Of a stretch of DNA of 64,000 bases, positions 21,945-34,900 are shown in pieces. The stretch is from positions 7,309,055 through 7,373,054 of the forward strand of contig JACBWW010000039.1 of the NCBI GenBank assembly GCA_020086605.1, given 5' to 3'. A model generated the notes under the pieces. It saw only the letters and a list, made by a program, of their open reading frames with translations, had not been told where the DNA came from and ran no database searches. The number at the start of each line of letters is the position of its first letter. Within the stretch, counting starts at the first letter, position 1. A program made the translations under genes and the position numbers. Source of the DNA: Lanius collurio. Taxonomy: Eukaryota; Chordata; Aves; Passeriformes; Laniidae.

Positions 21945-22615
21945 GATGATGCATGTGTCTGCCCGCACCTGTGCCTGCAGGTGTATGCCTGCATGTGTAT
22001 GATTGTGTATGTGCATGGCAAGTGTGTGTGCTTGTGTGTGCGTGCTTATGTGTGAATGTACCTGTGAGTATGTACAGGCTTGCACACCTGTGGATGTACA
22101 TAGGTGCGTGTGTGTGTGTTTGTGTGCCATGGTCACAGGGAAATGCAAAGGGTGTGTGCACAGCTGTGTACACGTGTGTGTGGAGGTATGTGTGCACACG
22201 AGTCTGCCTGTGCATGTGTTCCAGTGCGGGTAGGTGTGTGCACACCTGTACGTGTGCATGTGTGTGCATGTCCATGCCTCTATGTGCACGTGCACACCTG
22301 TGGACATGTCCATGCCTCTGTCCACATGCATGCCTGTGTGTCTGTCCCTGCACCTAGAATACGTGTGTGTGTGTCCATACAGACCCACACTGGTATTGTG
22401 TATCCATCTGTGTGTCTGTCCAGCCTCACACCAGTATGCGAACCCATCCGTGTGTCCGTTCCACACCGGCACAGGTGCGTTTGCGCATCCGTCCCTGTGT
22501 CCGTGCGTCTGTCCCTGTATCCGTATATCCGTGTGTGTGTCCGTCCATGTATCTGTGTGTCCGTCCGTGTGTCTGTCCTTCTATCCGTGTGCTCGTCCTT
22601 GTAGACGCGCATCCG
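21945..22615. repeat. TG-rich minisatellite ending in TGTCCGTC-type tandem units
   Basis: Left part: degenerate TGTGTGCATG and GTGCACACCTG words. From about 22440 it changes to units of the TGTGTCCGTC/TGTCTGTCC kind, ending abruptly at about 22610 against the PHKA1 CpG island. It resembles the CA-rich blocks at the window start on the complementary strand. Confidence 0.85.
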
Positions 22616-22949
22616 AACTCAACGTCGCTCGGCCCTCGCCCGGCAGGCGGCGCCGCACGCCGCCGCCGCCCCGCCCTCGGAGCCGCCATGACGGCACGTC
22701 CTGCCCACTCAGTAGTGAGCGCCCTGTGGGCCGAGGCCGCCGGCGGCGAGGAGCACAGGGCAGCGCGGGTGGGGCGGCCGCTCAGGGGCTGCAGTGGTGC
22801 TCGAGTAGCGCCGTCGGCGGCAGTGACCCGGCTGTGCCGCGGGGTGGAGCGGGGAGAGGAGGGGCGGAGCGGGGCGGGGGCTCTGACAGGACCCGTGTTG
22901 TCCCGTCAGTGCCAGTGCTGATCCCGGTCTAGATCGTGCTGCCGCTGTC
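22616..22949 (+). promoter_or_regulatory. PHKA1: PHKA1 CpG-island promoter and 5' UTR
   Basis: GC- and CpG-dense, with GC boxes GGGGCGG at about 22861 and GGGGCGGGGG at 22871-22880. The transcription start is not fixed. Whether the Kozak-like ATG at 22688 is in the transcript decides if a 77-codon upstream frame precedes PHKA1. Confidence 0.7.
22688..22921 (+). CDS. Possible upstream open reading frame of PHKA1
   Basis: ATG in GCCGCCATGA, a strong initiation context, opens a 77-residue frame beginning MTARPAHSVVSALW and ending TGA at 22921, only 28 nt before the PHKA1 ATG. No protein family is recognised. It is relevant only if transcription starts upstream of it; it may lie in the promoter instead. 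Confidence 0.3.
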   Translation: MTARPAHSVVSALWAEAAGGEEHRAARVGRPLRGCSGARVAPSAAVTRLCRGVERGEEGRSGAGALTGPVLSRQCQC

Positions 22950-25900
22950 ATGAGGAGCCGGAGCAACTCGGGCGTGCGCCTGGACAGCTACGGGCGCCTG
23001 GTGCAGCAGACCATCCTTCGTTATCAGGTGCGGACCCTGACCGGGAATGGGGAGCAGACCCGGGGACCCGGCGCTCCCCGCCGGCCGCTGGGCCAGGGAG
23101 TTCCGTGGGAACGGTGTGTCCCCTCCGCAGGACGCGGTGACGGGGCTGCTCCCCGCCAGCGCCGACCACCAGGACGCCTGGGTCCGGGACAATGTGTACA
23201 GCATCCTGGCGGTCTGGGGTCTTGGCCTGGCCTACCGCAAGAATGCCGACCGCGACGAGGACAAGGCTAAGGCCTACGAGCTGGAGCAGGTAGGAGGGAG
23301 TAGGAGGTGGAGGCCGGGCTGGTGTCACCCGGGGACTGTCGTCACTTCGGTCTGGTCAGCCTTTGGCACAGCTGGGCATGGGGCCCAAAAGGCAGTGCAA
23401 TGAGGGTGAGGACACGGCTGTCCCCCGACACAGGAGGCAGTAGGAATGGATGTCAGAGCCTGCTCTTCCCAGACCACACTGGAGCCCAACCAGAGGGTCT
23501 AGACCTCTGGCTGTGGGCTGATCTGGGGCCACAGCCCTTCTCTCAAGGGCTGGGGAGCCATGTCCTGCAGTTGTGTCCTCTGTCCCACTGCATAGCATGG
23601 CAACCTGGCCTTGCTGGCAGACCAAGAAATCTTCCCTCTGCTGTTTCCCGGGGGCTGTGAAAATGTGAGTGGTAGCTCTGATTACAGAGGCTGAGCCCCA
23701 CAAAGGTCAGTGGCCAGCTGATCCTGCATCAAGGCTTCTCCTAGAGATTAACAAATCTGTTTTCCTTGTTCCTGCAGAGCGTGGTGAAGCTGATGCGGGG
23801 GCTGCTCCAGTGCATGATGAGACAGGTAGGGACTGGGGAGCACCTTTGAGTGTCAAGTGGTCTCCCTAAAGCCCAGCTATGCCACAGAGTCCTAGCTGTG
23901 CCAGCCCTCCACAGCCTTCCCTGATAAGCAGAGGAAAGGGCCCCTTCCAGCAAGTCTTGAAATAAGTTCTGAGTGAGCATCTGTCCTGGGTGTGATTGAA
24001 GTTGCAGAGCTGTGGGCTGGTAGCCAGTGGAGCCTTTGCCAGCTGCTCCCTGTCTCTTGGCCTGGCAGGCACTAGGACTCTGCACCTCTCCTCCCTGAGG
24101 GCGTTTGGGGTAACCCTTTTCTCTGTGCATGGTGCAGCTGTGGCAGTGGGCCCTCCACTGCTGCAGTCCTGTGCCGCAGTGGCATGTGAGCCTGCACTCA
24201 TTGCCTTGGTGCACAGAGGGGCTCAGCCCAGGGGTTGTGAAATTTCTGCCCTGCCAGGCACGACTCCATGTGCTCTGCCCATGGCATGGAGCAGCCCTTG
24301 GCTTGGGAGCTGTCAGACCTCTCTGGAGACAGGGTTTGATGAATGCCTGTGTCTCTTTACCCTTCTCAAGGTGGACAAAGTAGAGGCCTTCAAGTACAGT
24401 CAGAGCACCAGGGACTGCCTGCATGCCAAGTATAACACCCACACCTGTGCCACTGTGGTAGGAGATCACGAATGGGGTCACCTACAGATGGATGCTACCT
24501 CCCTCTACCTCCTCATGCTTGCACAAATGACGGCCTCAGGTAATGCTGGGGGCTGCCATTACAGCTTTGAGCATGCTGGTCTTCAGGTTCACGAGAGTCT
24601 CAGTCTGCGTGCAGCTTCCTGGGTGCCAAGCTGCTGCAATGGCCTCTCTGATCCCCACTATTTTTTTATGCTCACAGTACCTGAGGTGGGTTTGGGCCCC
24701 TTGATGTCAGTCTCTCCAAAAGTCCCTGTTTGTCTGAAGCCCTAGTGCTGCTGTAAGGGGTGGGAGTGGAGATGGGGTCAGCTAGGACATGGCTCCTATT
24801 GGGCAGGCATGCAGTGGGGAGGAGTCATCCCTGGGTTCCTGCAGCCCCATCCTGTGTACTCTTGTAGGCTAGGAGTGGCTAATGTGAATTCTTCCCTGTG
24901 CTTCAGGCCTCCACATAATTCACAGCTTGGATGAAGTCAACTTTATCCAGAACCTCGTGTTCTATGTTGAAGCTGCCTACAAAACTGCGGTGCGTAGCGT
25001 GTGCTGGGGAAGGGGGTGTGCTCCAGTGGTGGAGATACTGGACTGGTGTCTAGGAACAGCTGTGGGTTCCCCCTGAGCCACACTAGCACCTTCTGGAAGC
25101 ACCATGGATAGGTGGGATTCAAAGGCTTGCTGGGTGTGTTCTGAAACAGTGCCTGGTTCACAGGACTTTGGCATATGGGAGCGTGGGGACAAGACAAACC
25201 AGGGCATCACCGAGTTGAATGCCAGTTCTGTCGGCATGGCCAAGGTGAGCTGGGAAGAAGTGCTGGCTGAGGGGGTGAGGAGCACCAGTGGCTCTGAGCT
25301 GCTTTTTGACAGGGCAGGCTGGGCATGTGGAACTGCTGAGGCTCAATGCCCCATGCAGTGATAGGTTCCTGGGGAGCAAGACTCTTCTCTTTGTACACTG
25401 GGATAAAACTGTGCCCTTCTACCCTGAGTTTTGCCTGAACTGGGAGTGAAAAGTTCTTTGGGGGTATGTGGCAGAAATGTCCCAGGCCCTTTTGATGTCT
25501 GGAGATGTGGTCCCAGTTTGACCAGAGATGTTCTGCAGCCACAGTAGGATTCAAATTCTTTTAAATTTGGGCAGTGCTTTACACACAGTAACTAGCATGG
25601 AGTGAGAGCTCTTACAGATGAGCAGCATGGTGAAGGACATGCTTCTTTGGGTCTCACCCTGCTTGCAGGCTGCCCTGGAGGCACTGGATGAGTTGGATCT
25701 CTTTGGAGCCAAGGGAGGCCCACAGTCGGTGATACGGGTGCTGTCAGATGAGGTGCAGCACTGCCAGGTGAGACCCACCCAGGCGCTATGCTGTTGCAAG
25801 AGGAACTGTGATCTGCTGGTTTTGCGGTGTGAATGATGCCTGGCCTGACAGCCTAACAACCTTCCCTTCCCCTTTGCCCAGTCCATCCTCCACTCAATGC

Positions 25901-28900
25901 TGCCCAGGGCCTCCACATCCAAGGAAGTGGATGCCAGTGTGCTCTCTGTCATCTCCTACCCGGCATTTGCTGTGGAGGACAATGAGCTCGTGGAAATCAC
26001 CAAGCAGGAGATTATCACCAAGCTGCAGGTGAGCATCTCTTCCCTTGCCTCACTGTTCCCAGGAGACAACTGCAGTCCAAACTGTTGCAGCCCTTTTCTT
26101 TCCAAAAACACATACAGTGCAGGGTTGCTGGGGCATGTCCTCTCCCAGTCTCCACGACCGGTGGCAGAGGTGTGCAAAGAAGCAGCCCTGTGTGCTGTGG
26201 CCCCGGGCTGTGATGGTGGTACCTGAGCGCTGGGTGAGCAAGGGAGGGCATGTTTGGCTGAAGGAAACACCCTACCCCTGCTTCTGCATTCAAGGTACAA
26301 GATATCTCACACTGTGCCTCCTGCTCAGCAAATCTTTCCCTTCCAGGGGCGCTATGGCTGCTGCCGCTTCCTCCGGGATGGATACAGGACTCCCAAAGAG
26401 GTGAGTGTCCTCAGCCCCGCTGCCTGGCAGAACTTGACAGCCAAGCAGCAGCTTGCCTGGATGCAGCACAAAAGCTGTGTTGGGGAGCCTTTGGAATACA
26501 AGAGCCCTGAGTAGCCCCAGGCAGTATCATGGGTCTGGGCAAGGCTTCCCAAAAGGCCAGAGCTCATTGCAGAGGTGGTACGTCCCACCCACACCCATAG
26601 CAGATGGCCAGAGGCTGACTCTGCCTGCATCCTGGAACCTGGTGTCTTTCTTAGGCTGGAAGAAGGTGGGACCAGTGCCCAGCAAGGGAGCCGTGCTGAG
26701 GTAGGCTCTCCCAGGGCTGCACCTGAGCAAGGGCTAGAGGCCTGGGGAGGTGACTGTGCAGAGCCATAACCCAACGGCCTCATCTGTGGCAGCTCTGGAG
26801 ATCACAAAGCTGCTTCTGTCTCTCCTAGACAAGCAGTCAGCTTTGATACTGCCAGAATGGCCCTGGGAGCAAGTGGAGAGTTTGTTGCTTTGGGGAGAGG
26901 AAACAAAAAATTTTATAAGCAGCAGTCATTTGATAACCACTGAACTAGGAAATGATACTCAGAGACTCTTAAGTCATCATCAGCTGTGCCTCTGCAAACC
27001 TGCCCATAATAGGCAGTATGTGTGGCTGCCGTGGCTGCCCCCCTCCAGAGCCAGAGAGAAGCAGCAGCATCTCCAGTCCAGTGTTGCCAGCGCTTGTGAA
27101 CTTTGGCAGCATGCAGAACTGTGGATTACTTACTTTTGGGGAACTGTGAGTCATGGAAAGGGCAGCAGGGCCCGCAGAGGCATGCAGCTAGCTGGAGTCA
27201 GGTGGGATTTTGAAAACTTATGGCTGGAGTACAGGTGAAAAACGTCTGCTCCATCTGTCCCCTCTGCCTGAATAGTCTGCACTTCTCTTCCTTCTCTGCA
27301 GCAGACAGAGCTGTTAGGAGGGAAGGCCGAGGAAAGGGCACTATACCACACAGAGCTGAGGTGGGAGGACTCTCTGCAGGCAGCTTTTCATGCTGACAAC
27401 TTCCCTTGTGTCGGGCTCACAGTGGCACCACATGGCAGGAGGGCCCTGGAGGGACCTTTCTGGCCCTGTGTGACCAGTCCAAGCCCTCTCACCTGGCTGG
27501 GCCAGCTTGATGATGCTGGAGGAGACAGATGCTGAGCAGGCAAGGCTAAGAGGACCCAGCATGGCACAGGAGATGTCATGCTGTTGCTGTACAACAGCAC
27601 AACATCTGGGGTGTTCTGGGGGCTCGGGTGCTCTCCTGGGGACCACGTCGACTCCAGAAAGGGGACGTCTCTCCATCCTCAGTGCAGGGCACTCGGGAGC
27701 GGGTACTCCAATGGAGAAAATAGAGGCTGCAGGTGAAACTGCTTTTCACCTCTGTCTTGGCCACCTGCAGAGGAGAGCTGGGAGGACATTTGAGGCTAGT
27801 GTATCAGGAAGAGGAGATCTATCAGTTTGAGGGGATCCTGTGTTGTGGTTTGACCCAACTAAGCGTCAAGCACATGAAAAATCAGTTATTTTATAAGGAA
27901 AATGAAATAAGAAAATATTGAGGAAAACTAGATAGCTGCGACACAAAACAGGTTCAAACTTAAATGGTTGCAGTACAAGGAGAAAGTTTTATTACTAACA
28001 GAATTAAAAGTTAAAAGGTTTAACAAGAAATTAAAACGAACAAACCCCCCTCTTTTTCCCAGCACTTTTCTCTTTTTCCTAACTCGCACAAAAGATAACA
28101 GAACATAGGATTTTAGTCAGTGTTGCAGTTCTTGAAAAATCTCTTTCTTATGCTTAAGGAAAAAAGGGTTTCCTTCTTGCTTCGTGTGGTTTCTCAAACT
28201 GCCACCAACAACAAACCCACCCGTAAAGAAACAATCTGCTGTGGTGTAATACATCTCTTCTATGAAAAAATACCAGTTTTTTCACACTGCCACACCTGGG
28301 CCATCACATGGGGTTATCAATCTTTTTAAGGTTGGGTTATTTTGGCCTGAACACAAAGGCTTTTTTTCTTCTGCTACAAGTCATTAAAAGCCTCTCACTG
28401 CTTCTATATGTCCTGGCATAGGCACTCTTCACAATCTTTACGGGCCACACGTGAGTCTTCCATCCCCCCATGCACTCCAAATGGATTAAAGAGACAAACA
28501 GTTTGATTAGAGTTTCTTACCACCGCATGCAAGAAGTATTTTTAAGCTACACTCGAGGAACGCGGCACCGCCCCTTTTCTCCGTCGCCATTTCCAGCTCC
28601 GTCTCACGTGGCTCATACTTTCTCTGACTCCAAAGCCTCTTTATTGAGGAATGTTCTTGTTCAGGCTTTATGGTGAAGAAAGCCTCGCTCCCTTAGTACT
28701 GCTGGCTGCATGGTGTTTTCTTCAGTTCAGCTGGAAGTGTGCTGGCTGCAGACCAGAGGCTCTGCTGGCTCCGCATGGACAGGAGAGGGACCCGCCGGTC
28801 CCAAGAGGCTGCTCCAGAAAGATTTTAGCTGTGTGGCAGTCCATGGCTGGGTTTAGCTGCCTGGGCTCTGGGATGGTTCCCTCTCCAGTGACCCAGGGTC

Positions 28901-31900
28901 CATGCTGCGACATCAGGGAGAGGGGAAGTAGGCTGGGGCCCGGAGGCTCAGACACCCCCCCCCCCCCCACCACCTTTTTCAGGCGAGCTGGAACAGGAGG
29001 GAACTCCCCCCTCTCCGTGCAGTTTAAATGTGTAAATTGTGAGAAGCGTTACTGGTCTAAAAATCTGTCTTACCAACTCAGATTCAACCCAATACATCCT
29101 GTTATGTACCACCTGCCTTGATGTCACTTACAGGATCCCAAACGCCTCTACTATGAACCTGCAGAGCTGAAGCTGTTTGAGAACATTGAGTGTGAGTGGC
29201 CTCTCTTCTGGGCATACTTGATGATTGACGGGATTTTCAGTGGAAACATGGAGCAGGTAAGATAGGCAGGACCTACTGGGCCTGGTGCAAAAAAGTCCCG
29301 TGCAGGGGAAGGATGCAGGGAGCCATGACCGGTGGCAGATTCCCTCTCCTCTCTTCTCAGGTGCAGGAGTACCGGGAAGCCCTTGAGGGGGTTCTCATCA
29401 AGGGGAAGAATGGGGTACACCTGCTGCCGGAGCTGTACAGTGTCCCACCAGATAAGGTGAGTGATCCTGAGCTATGGTGGGAAGCAGGAGTGTCTTACGG
29501 AATCACAGGATATTCTGAGTTGGAAGGGACCCACAAGGATCATGAAAGTCCAACTGCTGAAACTTCTGGTCTCATTACCTCATAATTAATTTGGCTTATT
29601 AAGCCAAATTGTTAGTGAAAACTTCATGTATAAAAAGGATGGCTTGGAGCTGTTATGAAACCATGTTGGATAAAAACTGGTTTTTTTCTCTCAAAGCATT
29701 TTTTACTCCCATACACAAGAGTTCTTTGCTGATAGTCTGCTTGCTTGCAGACTGAGTGCTCTAAGAGCTCAGGACAAGCAGACCTGGGCTGAGTAGATGG
29801 GTGCTGAGCTCCTGTTCAGTGGTGAGGGGATTTGTGTGGGACTGGGCTAAGAGCAGTGGCCTCCTGATGCCCAGGTCATCCAGGGGAGATATGCTCCTCA
29901 CCAGTATGAGAAAGCATCTCAGGGAGCTCCTGGGGCATGTCAGTCCTTCTAGTGAGATGGCCTGAGCTGGGAAACCAAACATGGTCTGAGCAGCTGATCT
30001 GTGTCTGACACAGATGCCAAGGGCAGTCATAAGAAGAGAGGAGGAATGTAACGAGGCTCTTCTGGACCCTCTGTGACAAATGCTGTTGTGGGGCCTTGTT
30101 TTAAGCCTTGAACTGCTGGACTTCGGGATGCAGCGAGGATGCTTCCTTCAGCATCCTGTGTCTGTGGATCCCTTCTTGACCTCCTGGCTTTTCTTCCAGG
30201 TGGATGAGGAATACAGGAACCCACACACTGTGGACAGGATACCTATGGGCAAGCTGCCACACATGTGGGGACAGTCTCTCTACATCCTGGGTTGTCTGAT
30301 GGCTGAGGTAGGGTCACCCTGAGTGCTGGGAAGGGCTGTGGGACCAGGTCTTGAGCTGTGAAGGTGCAAATGCTGCCACCCAATGCAAGTGCCGCCACGG
30401 GGAAGCCCCCCTTAAAGGTGGTTGTCCATAGGCATCACCCATTCTGTCCTGCCCATAAATGTTAATCTCTTTATACCTTTTTTTCCACAGGGGTTTCTAG
30501 CTCCCGGTGAAATAGATCCCCTCAACCGCCGTTTCGCAACTGTCCCTAAACCTGATGTGGTGGTCCAAGGTGAGGGAAAGGAACCAGTCCCAAATCCCTG
30601 AGCTTGGCAGGTGGGGGGACTCTGGCTGTGCAGAATTCACAGAGGTGGCTATGTGATGGCACTGCTTACTGGGTTGCTGTCAATACAGCCCAGTCTCAGC
30701 CCTGGCAAAGTGGGTGGAAGATGGGATGCAAGTCCTTCAGTTTCATTCTCTGTTGACCCACAGAACTATCACCTGCTGCAGCCTCCTCTGCAGAGAGGTT
30801 GAAAACTCTTCTTGCCACTTGGTGGGGAAGACTTGTGTGTATAGAGTGTTAGGACGGACAAGGCAGAGTTGTGCAGTGGGAGCTGGTTCCCAATGGATCC
30901 CAGACAGCTTCCTCTCTGTGGAGTGGTGCCTTGTATGTGTCCCCAAAGGCATGGGGCAGTGCTGTCACACCCTTGTGCCTCTGTTGCACTGAGACTTTCT
31001 TCCATCCACAGTGTGTATCCTGGCCGAAACAGAGGGGATCAAGGCAATCCTGCAGAAGGAGGGCATTGACGTGGAGACTGTGGCAGACATCTACCCCATC
31101 AGAGTGCAGCCTGCTCGCATCCTCAGTCACATCTATGCCCGGCTGGGTGAGCTGCGCCCCCTGCTTCTACAGCAAAAGGGGTGCAGAAGGGTCTCTCCCA
31201 CCCCTGGCACTCCTGCTCATAGACACTCGTGTCCTGCTCTCTGCCTGGCTGATGAGGATTCTGCTGCCCATTTCTAGGCCTGATAAAGCCACTCATGCCC
31301 GAGGGGAACAAGGTGGCAGACAGTGCTGTTCAGTGTGATCCTGACAGGGATAGAGCTTTGGCTTGCAGTTGCATGGTCACCCCAGGGACAGACAGAGACT
31401 TTGATCCCTTTGGGTTGAACTTGGTGTGGGTAGGAGTTGTCTTCTATTCTTGTGTTCAGATCTGGGTGGGGGAGGCCAGCCAGACCCAGGAAGGGTTCCC
31501 TGGCCATCCCTGGCAAAGAGAGACTGGAGCTCAGGCAGTATGGCCGTTGCTGGGGGGTGGGCAGGGCTGAGTGTGAGGGGAAGATGTGCTCACCTCTGCA
31601 TGCTTGCTCCTTGATGCTGCAACCCCTCGGGCATGGGGTTTGTTGAGCAGGAGCCAGAGATTTAGCATGAGCCAAAGGAGACATCTGATCTGCTGTGATT
31701 TAATTTAGCGGCTAATTTAGGCCACCAAAAGGCCAAGTATGACATGGGCTGGGGGAGCAGCCTGGTAGCTGCCAGAGCTGACGAGCAAGGGGTGATGCTG
31801 TTGCTGCACTGTCCTGGGCTTTGGGAGTAATCCAGGAGCAATTGGAATGCTGATAGAGCTCTCAACTTAGAGGGGCCTGCCCTATGCTCAGGGGCACCCC

Positions 31901-34900
31901 TAGCCCTGCTCCAGCTTCTGACATACCCGAAGATCAGGAGATGTGACATTGCAGAAGTCAGGACAGGCTGTGTTTCGCTGTTTCAGCATGTCTCTACCCC
32001 TCTGGGCACGTCTGGAGACAGAGAATTACTGTCCCTTAGAGCTGTACCAGCTTGACACAGGGTTCTGGGGTATCCCAACCACAAACCAGCACTTCCCTGC
32101 TGGTTGGTAGCAAGAGGCCTGGCACCACTTGCTGCTACAACCCCTTTTATGAGGAGGCTTGTACTAAAAACTGCTCTTCCTGCCCTCCCAGGCCGCAACA
32201 AGCAGATGTGCCTTTCTGGACGGCCCTACCGGCATATGGGTGTTCTTGGGACCTCCAAGCTCTACAAAATCAGGAAGAGCATCTTTACCTTTACCCCACA
32301 GGTGGGTGACATTGCACAGGCTCATTCCCAGGTATTCTGTGATATGAAACTGGGCAGGATGTTTCTTCAGTGGCTGGGAACGTGAGTTATTCTAAGGTGT
32401 GACCCAGCACTCTGTGGCATGAGGCAGTACAGTTGGTGGTCCTGGCTGTGTGGATATTGCAACAGTTTGAGCCTTCTAATGACCAGTATTGGATGAAAAT
32501 CTTTTCTCACCCTGACAAGGTTGCCAGGAGGAGGCTGATGACTGGCCGGAGACATGTCCAGGGGACGAGCAGTGTTGCAAGCCTAGCACTATGGGGAGTT
32601 AATGTTTCCTTGGAACAGGCACAACATGGACTGGCTGTGTGGGGCCTGGATGCTGCTGCTGCTGAGCTGTGGCATTAATTACCTCCTCATATTTGTTAGT
32701 AGCCAGTAGCTGCCCTGGGGGTTGAGGTTTCCTTGCTAGACTATACTAGCACCTGCTAAGTAAGGTAGGATGAGCCGTCAGTGCAAAGCAGCTGCCCTTG
32801 GGGTGCATAGTGAGGCCAGCTTGACTGTGTGCCTGTGGGAAGACATGGGTGGCACCATAAGAGCCTGGTGACTGCATGAAGGGCCAATCACGTCTCCTGC
32901 TGTCCTCACAGTTCATAGACCAGCAGCAGTTCTACCTGGCTCTTGACAACAAGATGATTGTGGAGATGCTGAGGACGGACCTCTCATACCTCTGCAGCCG
33001 CTGGAGGATGACTGGGCGACCAACCATCACCTTTCCCATCTCTCACACCATGCTCGGTATAGATACTCCAGCATTGCAAGGCATTTGGCTAGAGCAGCCC
33101 TGGGAAATAGCTCTGCCAGGAGGAAGGGAGTGGGCAGATGTGTGAGTGTCTCAGTAATGGGGACATGGTAAGGCTGGAGCAGCCAGTAGTGTCCTGTGAA
33201 AAGCTTAGTGCTCAGAGAAGCCGCGCTGAGTGGGCAGCTGGCCTGGTAGCTAGCAGGATTGCCTGTCAGACACTAGTACCTGCAGCTCAAGGACTGTTTG
33301 CTGGCACAAATGGAATTGAATACAATTCAGACTCCAGACAATTAGGCTTGTGGGAAGGCCTTTTGGGAGCAAGACCAAAAAAGCAATTTGTGTATAGAAG
33401 TGTTCTTGGTGCTCTTTCTGCATCTTGACTCTTCCCTAAGACTGAGCACCTGCCAAAGGCTTTCCTAGTCAACGGAGAGGGGAAAACAGTAAACCAGAAG
33501 GAGCAAAAGCACAGAGCAGAACTGGCTTGCCTGCAGCAGCTCACAGCTTCTCTTTACTTTGTTCTGCTTTAAGGCCTTTCTGTCTTTTCTTGTGTATTTC
33601 AAATCCCCTTAATTTCTCAAGCATGCCTTTTGCTGTGGTGCCTCTTGCCCTCAACAGCAGCCCACTCCTCTGCTGACTCATGTGAAAGGCAGAGACAGAG
33701 CAAGGGGCTGTTAGGTGCTGCTGTCTGGTACTGTCAGCTTCAGCCCAAGGTGAAGCCTGGAGGGCATCCTGGCCTGGTTTCCTTGAATCCAGCCTGGACA
33801 GTCCAGATTTCCCTTTTTGGGTGGTTCTTTTGGTACCACAGTCTGACCCCACTCTCTGGTACCCCAGAGTAAGGATCTGGCCATGGTGCTTTGGGTGTCT
33901 GAATGCTCACCTGGTCCTGGGTTACTTTCTGGGAGTGAGTTTGAGCATGACAGCCTGACTGCCTGTACCTCTTCCACACAGATGAAACCAGCAGCAGTGT
34001 GCACCCCACGGTGCTGGCGATGCTACAGAAGCTGCAGGATGGGTATTTTGGTGGCGCAAGGTGAGTGCAGCTTCCTGCAGTGCAGGAGGGAGAAGACTAA
34101 TGGCCTCCAAGAGTCTGGTTATGAGGATACTTGCTAGGCAGAGCATAGGCTGTGAAGGAGCAAGCTGGGGAGGATACACTGGGGTGTGCTAGGCTATCAA
34201 TGTGGCCTGGGGCTACCCTCCCAACAGAGGAGATGAAGGAGAGAACATAGCTCTTCATGTCCTCAAACCCAAGGCTGCAGGATTCCTCTAACAGCTTTTG
34301 GGCAGCCCTTCCATGCCCACCCGTAGCTGAAAGAGTTGCAGACAGCTAACATAGACACTGGTGTGTGTATGCTCCTGGTGAACATGTTTCTCCCCATCAA
34401 AGGGCCTGTAAAGCCAAGGGTATCACCTCGCCTTTCCTCTCTATGTGACCTCCCTATCTCTTGCCCAGAATTCAGACTGGTAAATTATCGGAGTTCCTGA
34501 CAACGTCATGCCGAACGCACCTCAGTTTTATGGACCCTGGGCCAGAGGGTAAGGTCTTTGCCAAGAGTTACAGGCTCAGCAGTGACAGCTTTGAGAAGCT
34601 AGACACCGAGGAGTGTCTGCATGGCTTGCAGGTAGCAGAGGATGGTAAGGGAGAACAGGCCAGTCACTGCTTTGGTGTGGAAAATGCCTAACTCACCCTT
34701 ATACCCATAACACCCAACCTCCCTGCCAGCATCCACAGCTGTGTTCTTCATGTGCTTGGGTTTTCACCCTCTTCCCATCTGACCCTCTGTCAGCCTTGTC
34801 TGGACTAAGTGGCTCTGACCTTCATAAGCTGCTGTCTGGAGAAGAGATAAAGGGTTGGCAGCCTGCCTCCACTTGGGAGATGTGTCTGAGGGTCTTTGAT

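Noticed and set aside
21762..22612. Long His/Cys/Thr-rich frames in the TG repeat
   Set aside because: Low-complexity translation of alternating TG/CA; no domain or splice support.
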